From assembly GCF_040412425.1 (NCBI RefSeq), contig NC_089762.1, positions 16,816,712 through 16,880,711 on the forward strand: a DNA stretch of 64,000 nt. The letters are read 5' to 3'. The stretch's first letter is position 1; every line of letters begins with the position of its first letter. Positions 55,270 through 64,000 of this stretch are shown piece by piece. The position numbers and the translations under genes were made by a program. Source of the stretch: Macrobrachium rosenbergii (Eukaryota; Arthropoda; Malacostraca; Decapoda; Palaemonidae). Below the pieces are notes generated by a model, which had not been told where the DNA came from, made no database searches, and worked only from the letters and a program-made list of their open reading frames with translations.

Positions 55270-55325
55270 TTATATACATATATATATGTATATATATACT
55301 GTATATGTGTATATATTATATATAC
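55185..55325. repeat. (TA)n microsatellite
   Basis: TA run, degenerate towards the right. Confidence 0.96.
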
Positions 55326-55431
55326 ACATACACACCGAAAACTGGCCGGGAGCATATCAGGTATATTTTTCCTAGAGGTATTTTGTATTTAACTTCATGC
55401 GTTTCTGTGTTATATACACATACACATATAT

Positions 55432-55774
55432 AATCATGAAGCTACAAATGTCGTTTAATATCAAATTCACGCTACCTCGAGTATCTCCGATGGAGAATTA
55501 TCACCGAAGGGAATTTATATAAGTGATAAATGAACAGGTACCACTGGGACGCGAACCCTTGACATGGACCCATTCAACGACTCCAGTGGACGTTACCACC
55601 GCGCCATGTCAAGGGTTCGCGTCCCAGTGGTACCTGTTCATTTATCACTTATATAAATTCCCCTTCGGTGATAATTCTCCATCGGAGATACTCTCGAGGT
55701 AGCGTGAATTTGATATTAAACGACATTTGTAGCTTCATGATTGTATATAAATCACGGTGTGATAAAAAAAATTT
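55432..55774. repeat. Palindromic tRNA-SINE dimer, family A, long form
   Basis: Arms of about 130 bp: AATCATGAAGCTACAAATGTCG at left, complement at right. Both arms contain GGGTTCGCGTCCC, a B box. The non-palindromic centre of about 48 bases (55568-55615) holds on the minus strand GCGCGGTGGTAACGTCCACTGG, an A-box-like word, giving one complete tRNA-like head. Only the right side carries the extra terminus AAATCACGGTGTGATAAAA. The right end is followed by CA/TA/TG repeats, and the left flank is TA-rich. Confidence 0.88.
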
Positions 55775-55777
55775 CAT

Positions 55778-57370
<1,593 letters not shown>

Positions 57371-57373
57371 TAG

Positions 57374-57556
57374 TATATAAATACTTTGAGTCCTTCAGCT
57401 CCTACCAACTGGGATGTGTACAGATAGGGACACATCTGCGCTTAAGGATGAATTGCTATCCTCAAGTCCTTTTAAACAAAAGGACGAATGCCGAAACCCA
57501 CTGACAGCATCAACCTCTTCAACATATTTTATATGAGGCTTAAAAGGACAATAAAG
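57374..57556 (+). promoter_or_regulatory. TATA word followed 170 bp later by AATAAA, LTR-like layout
   Basis: TATATAA at 57374-57380 in a locally GC-balanced stretch, TTCAG about 20 bases downstream, and AATAAA at about 57550-57555. A TATA-to-polyadenylation-signal distance of about 170 bp is what U3-R of a solo LTR looks like. The ends of such an LTR could not be found. Confidence 0.2.
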
Positions 57557-57560
57557 CATA

Positions 57561-58880
57561 ATCTGCCTTTACTATTTTAGTTAGTGTCATTATTAAACAC
57601 GTTTGTCTCGAATACATATTTGTGTATCTTTAAACAAATTCAAGCATCATAATTATCTCCTTACTTTTTTTTTTTACTAGATTGATTGAACCTCTTTATG
57701 TCACTCCTAAATGATTGGAATCCACTTCGATGTTATACCTGATCAGTCAAAAACTAATAATGATCTCAGACAATGGTCTCAGAGTTAGATGATTCTAGTA
57801 CAAGCAAATAAAGCAAGTACTCTGCATGGAATAGCCATTCCTTTTCATAATCTGGCTATAAGGACAATGATACCACAAACTGGACAAAGTTGTAAATTAA
57901 AACTAGTACCTTCATGATATCGAAAGGAAATTAATAAAAACAAAAAGAAAATGTATTACAAGCTATCTGCAATGCGACCTTTCTAATTGGGATATCATCT
58001 TAAAAACGAACTTTTCACTTGGGTACATCACTGTCTTGCAAATTACTGTTCAAAAACAGACACATTGCTCTTGTGAAAACATAATCCTACTTCAGCTGAG
58101 AATGAACTACTCTCTATGTGGCGTAGGTGATCATCAACGCAATGTATATGGAGTCATGCAGTGAAAGAAGAAAATAAAATTACATCCCATTTCCCGCATT
58201 TCGACACCGTTCTATGATCGGTAACGTTCCTTGAATTACCTGTATAACAAACAAGATTATGGCAATTAAATATACAAAACAATGAAGTGGATTTTAGAAC
58301 TTATGAACCCCGAACGAAAGATCAATATATTTTGCTGCTTTGAAAATATTATTATAATATAAAACAATAGATGAGAACTATGATTAGAATGTAACATAAA
58401 CAATGGACACCGGACGATGGAGGAGAGAGGAGACTTGTGGAGGTGAAACAATGAGGAAAGGTAAGAGGGGCAGATTTTGCGTTGCACGACGTCGGAGGCG
58501 ATGATTATACACAAACCACAAATTTCTTACGAATAAGAATACCGACAATGATACACGTCTTTTATGCAGAAGAGAGGATTGCGTTACAATTTATATGACA
58601 CAGAACAAAGAAGATCTACGATGAACGCGGTTAAAAATTTTCCTATCTTAAAAAGAAAACGATTAAAAAGTAATAAATATTCACGCAGGTGATCTTTCCA
58701 CTCTTTGTGAGGATACGAAACCAAGAACCAGCTATTGTAACTTATATTTAGCCCTCTATCGGGGAAGAAATCAGAAAGGAGAAACTGGAGAATTTAGAAA
58801 AAAAAAAGGCTTTGAAAGAAACAAAGGAGAGGAGATGAGAAGCAAAAATAAAAAGAACAGAAAAAAGCTGAAATAGATAG
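57561..58880. other. Unassigned DNA
   Basis: No gene or repeat recognised. Confidence 0.5.
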
Positions 58881-59145
58881 AGGTGTCGGTTATAAGAGGC
58901 CACGCCCGGCTGATCTCATATTTCACAGGGCAGTGGGTGGCCGACACGCTCGCATGCTGGGCATGGTTTGGGCACAAGCCCTTGGCACGTGCACTGACGA
59001 TATCCTCTTTCAAGCACAGATCCTCAACCAGTCGACGTGGGATTCCAATACGGAGAGGAAGAGAAAAAACACCATTGTGCACACTCCAGCCTCATTACCA
59101 CAAACCGGTGTTGAGGAAGTGTCAAGAGAGGCCAACGACTTGTAA
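58881..59145. other. GC-richer segment with overlapping open frames, unassigned
   Basis: Distinctly more GC-rich than its surroundings, with open frames on both strands (90 codons plus, 103 codons minus from 59082). None shows a recognised domain, and splice-site support is weak. It could be an old exon or a repeat. Confidence 0.25.
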
Positions 59146-59469
59146 ATCAAATTAAGGGTATAGTTCATCACAGCGTTTATATTGCCAAGAATTTCGGACA
59201 TCTTGTTGGATAACTGTGTTCTCATAATGGTACTAATACTGAAGTCTCAATCCACCATTTTTCAGGCATTACAAGGAAAAAAAGATTGTTTCATTTTTTA
59301 TTCTGTCTATTTTTGCAATGAGAAAGGATACATTCCAGAGAAAATCTAATTTTGGTACTTTAACAAAGAAAAATTTAATTTCGAGGATTATTTTAAATTA
59401 GTGTTTCATGCAACAGAGAAGTGAATATTAGAGGGCAACATTGTTTCCTTGTTTCCTTTCGGTCTCCAG
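59146..59469. other. Unassigned DNA
   Basis: Ends in a pyrimidine-rich run leading to CAG at 59467-59469. Confidence 0.4.
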
Positions 59470-59666
59470 GTTCCCCAGGGTTAGGAGGCGGACAGGGCGT
59501 TTCTTGCGGAGTGCCAATGCGTCTATGTTCAACTTCTGGATACGAAATACCTCAGACCTGTTGTGAACAACATTCCTCTCCTGGCCCACAATGGATAGCT
59601 CTTAGAATGAATCTTGGCAGCCTGGGGATCACAAGGCTAGTCTCACAAAACTACCTTAAGTATTAA
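59470..59666 (+). CDS. Candidate terminal coding exon, Cys-containing, unassigned
   Basis: A good acceptor (TTTCCTTTCGGTCTCCAG, AG at 59468-59469) leads into GC-richer DNA. The frame begins PGLGGGQGVSCG, continues RLCSTSGYEIPQTCCEQH and ends at TAA (59664-59666). A Gly-rich start with a Cys cluster would suit a small secreted peptide, but I do not recognise a family and no partner exon was identified. A chance frame is quite possible. Confidence 0.22.
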
Positions 59667-60454
<788 letters not shown>

Positions 60455-60966
60455 ATTGGCCTCCTGCTCACTATGAATAACCAGAACTACTATGCTTATC
60501 AAGCTTTCTATAAATGATTATTTTCAGAGCCTTAGACCAGCCACAGGGTATTCCCTCTTACACAAATCTCGTGTAAGAAAAAATACATATATACCAGGTC
60601 AAGGTTGTATGAATACTCTGATTTCTTATTAAAAAAACAACTGGGATTTACTCTTCCCTTAAACAAACTCTTCTTAGAAGCAGATTTTTTAAAAGAATAA
60701 ATTATGATTTAAAAAGGGCTGTTAAACCCAAGGAGTCAGGATCCTTGGTAAAAAACTGTACATTCAAAGAGGAATAAGAAAAGACTAAACTTCATATAAA
60801 ATAACATTTATTACTGAATTAAAGATAGCCGTAAATGATGGCTGGGGCTAGAAACCGCATTCAACTACAAAAATAGACACAGGCATTCCCCATTCGCCTA
60901 AGCTAACACGTACACTGCTAGGAGAAGGGAAAGTCACAGAGAGAGAAAGAAAACCACAAGCTCACG
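60455..60966. other. Unassigned DNA
   Basis: No gene seen. A minus-strand AATAAA lies at about 60809. Confidence 0.45.
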
Positions 60967-61141
60967 ATGGCGAAATACAACACAAACATACAACAGCAGA
61001 AGGCAAAGATAGGAAAAATAATCCTTAATTCTATTTATAACAATCAAATCCCTAAACCTAACTTACAGCAGCTCGAAGTGTCTGTAACACCAGACAGCAT
61101 CAAATGTCAATCAAAACTTTCAATATATACGCTTACCGGAG
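60967..61141 (+). CDS. Candidate first coding exon, unassigned
   Basis: ATG at 60967 has A at -3 and G at +4. The frame (MAKYNTNIQQQKAKIGKIIL at its start) stays open to GGAG followed by GTAAGT (donor at 61142), the best splice-donor word seen in the window. The 58-residue product has no recognised domain, signal peptide or membrane segment. The frame also runs on to 61227 if unspliced. No acceptor-bearing second exon was identified, so it may be chance or part of an unrecognised repeat. Confidence 0.22.
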
Positions 61142-61739
61142 GTAAGTCTTCCCATGATCACCTCAGACTACACTTGAAGTTGATACTGTTGAATACCGAG
61201 GTCCGGAGAAAGCTGCAACAGAAGTGAACGCCGTGATCAAAACTTGCACTATAAGTGATAACTGTGCCCTCACGCGGCACAGGACTCTAAAGGGCAGACA
61301 CAGACGACGAATCGTTAAATTTTGTCCCGCTGCAGAACACCCACAGGAAGCAGGCAGCAGCAAAGCTGATTCAAGCTGTGATATCTTTATGCACCTGCCG
61401 CAAAGTAGAAGAAAGGGGCAGGCAACGGCAAGGATAAAAAATGCAGCAGACCTCTCGCTCAAACAACTGGGACGGAACTCCTTGAGAAACGAATATCCCA
61501 TATACACCAAACCTCAGCTGAATCAACCAACGGCTCAAAAATATGAAAATAAAAGAGAAAATTATCCCACATGGGTGTGTTACCAATCACAAGCGAAACA
61601 CCCGGCGATGGGGAAAAAGAACAGCCCAACCCTTCATTAAGCGGCAAAAGTAAACAAAACAAAAGTTAACAGTTACGTTACTGGGCTAAAAAGACTTAAT
61701 ATATATGTGTACATATATGTATGTATGTATACATGCATG

Positions 61740-61745
<6 letters not shown>
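61142..61745. other. Unassigned, moderately GC-rich, open frames on both strands
   Basis: A plus-strand frame of 138 codons (61224-61640) and minus-strand frames of 115 and 71 codons overlap. Composition is less AT-biased than the surroundings, but no domain is recognised on either strand. Confidence 0.25.

Positions 61746-61814
<69 letters not shown>
61746..61814. repeat. (TA)n microsatellite
   Basis: TA run. Confidence 0.97.

Positions 61815-64000
<2,186 letters not shown>

Overview
This window is eukaryotic, intergenic or intronic DNA. It is AT-rich and crowded with microsatellites: about thirty long (TA)n tracts, often joined to (CA)n or (GA)n, plus several (GA)n/(CT)n and (TTA)n tracts. 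It also carries tRNA-derived SINE families, LTR and non-LTR retrotransposon relics and a Tc1/mariner transposon. The combination resembles decapod crustacean genomes, and the SINE at 38.7-39.0 kb and the TA-tailed palindromic SINEs look like sequences I associate with caridean shrimp or crayfish. That assignment is inference, not a database result. No intact host protein-coding gene, rRNA, functional tRNA, CRISPR array or bacterial-style operon is visible.

Layout. 0-4.5 kb: AT-rich DNA with one (GA)n tract. 4.7-12.3 kb: a decayed Ty3/gypsy-type LTR retrotransposon on the minus strand, with two LTRs, a double zinc knuckle, protease, part of RT, RNase H, integrase and a GPY/F tail. It has (TA)n on both flanks and an internal deletion followed by a tandem duplication. 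12.46-12.83 kb: a diverged segment resembling the end of the same LTR type. 16.3-17.85 kb: a 579-bp tandem duplication whose second copy was interrupted by a SINE. 18.15-18.5 kb: a degenerate TATGGG hexamer array. 22.4-23.9 kb: SINE fragments and the 3' end of an RNase H-bearing LINE. 24.2-25.3 kb: (TA)n, a fold-back and a full SINE. 25.3-34.5 kb: mostly unassigned single-copy-looking DNA. 34.6-37.9 kb: a tandem and inverted array of a ~360-bp tRNA-like unit, with a nearly complete mariner (DD37E) next to it. 38.3-39.0 kb: a small palindrome and another SINE. 39.1-41.9 kb: an RTE-like LINE pseudogene on the minus strand. 43.1-43.4 kb: a tRNA-derived SINE. 46.2-46.7 kb: a 236-bp tandem duplication. 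47.5-49.1 kb: five palindromic elements separated by (TA)n. 53.4-54.95 kb: two adjacent large inverted repeats. 55.4-55.8 kb: another palindromic tRNA-SINE. 56-64 kb: mainly unassigned DNA with a few weak exon or promoter candidates at 57.37, 59.47 and 60.97 kb.

The sequences do not form a pathway. The common theme is mobile elements that end in, or insert into, (TA)n tracts, many of them as head-to-head palindromic dimers carrying tRNA-like promoter boxes. That architecture is the most interesting thing here. All coding remnants except most of the mariner transposase are broken by stops or frameshifts.
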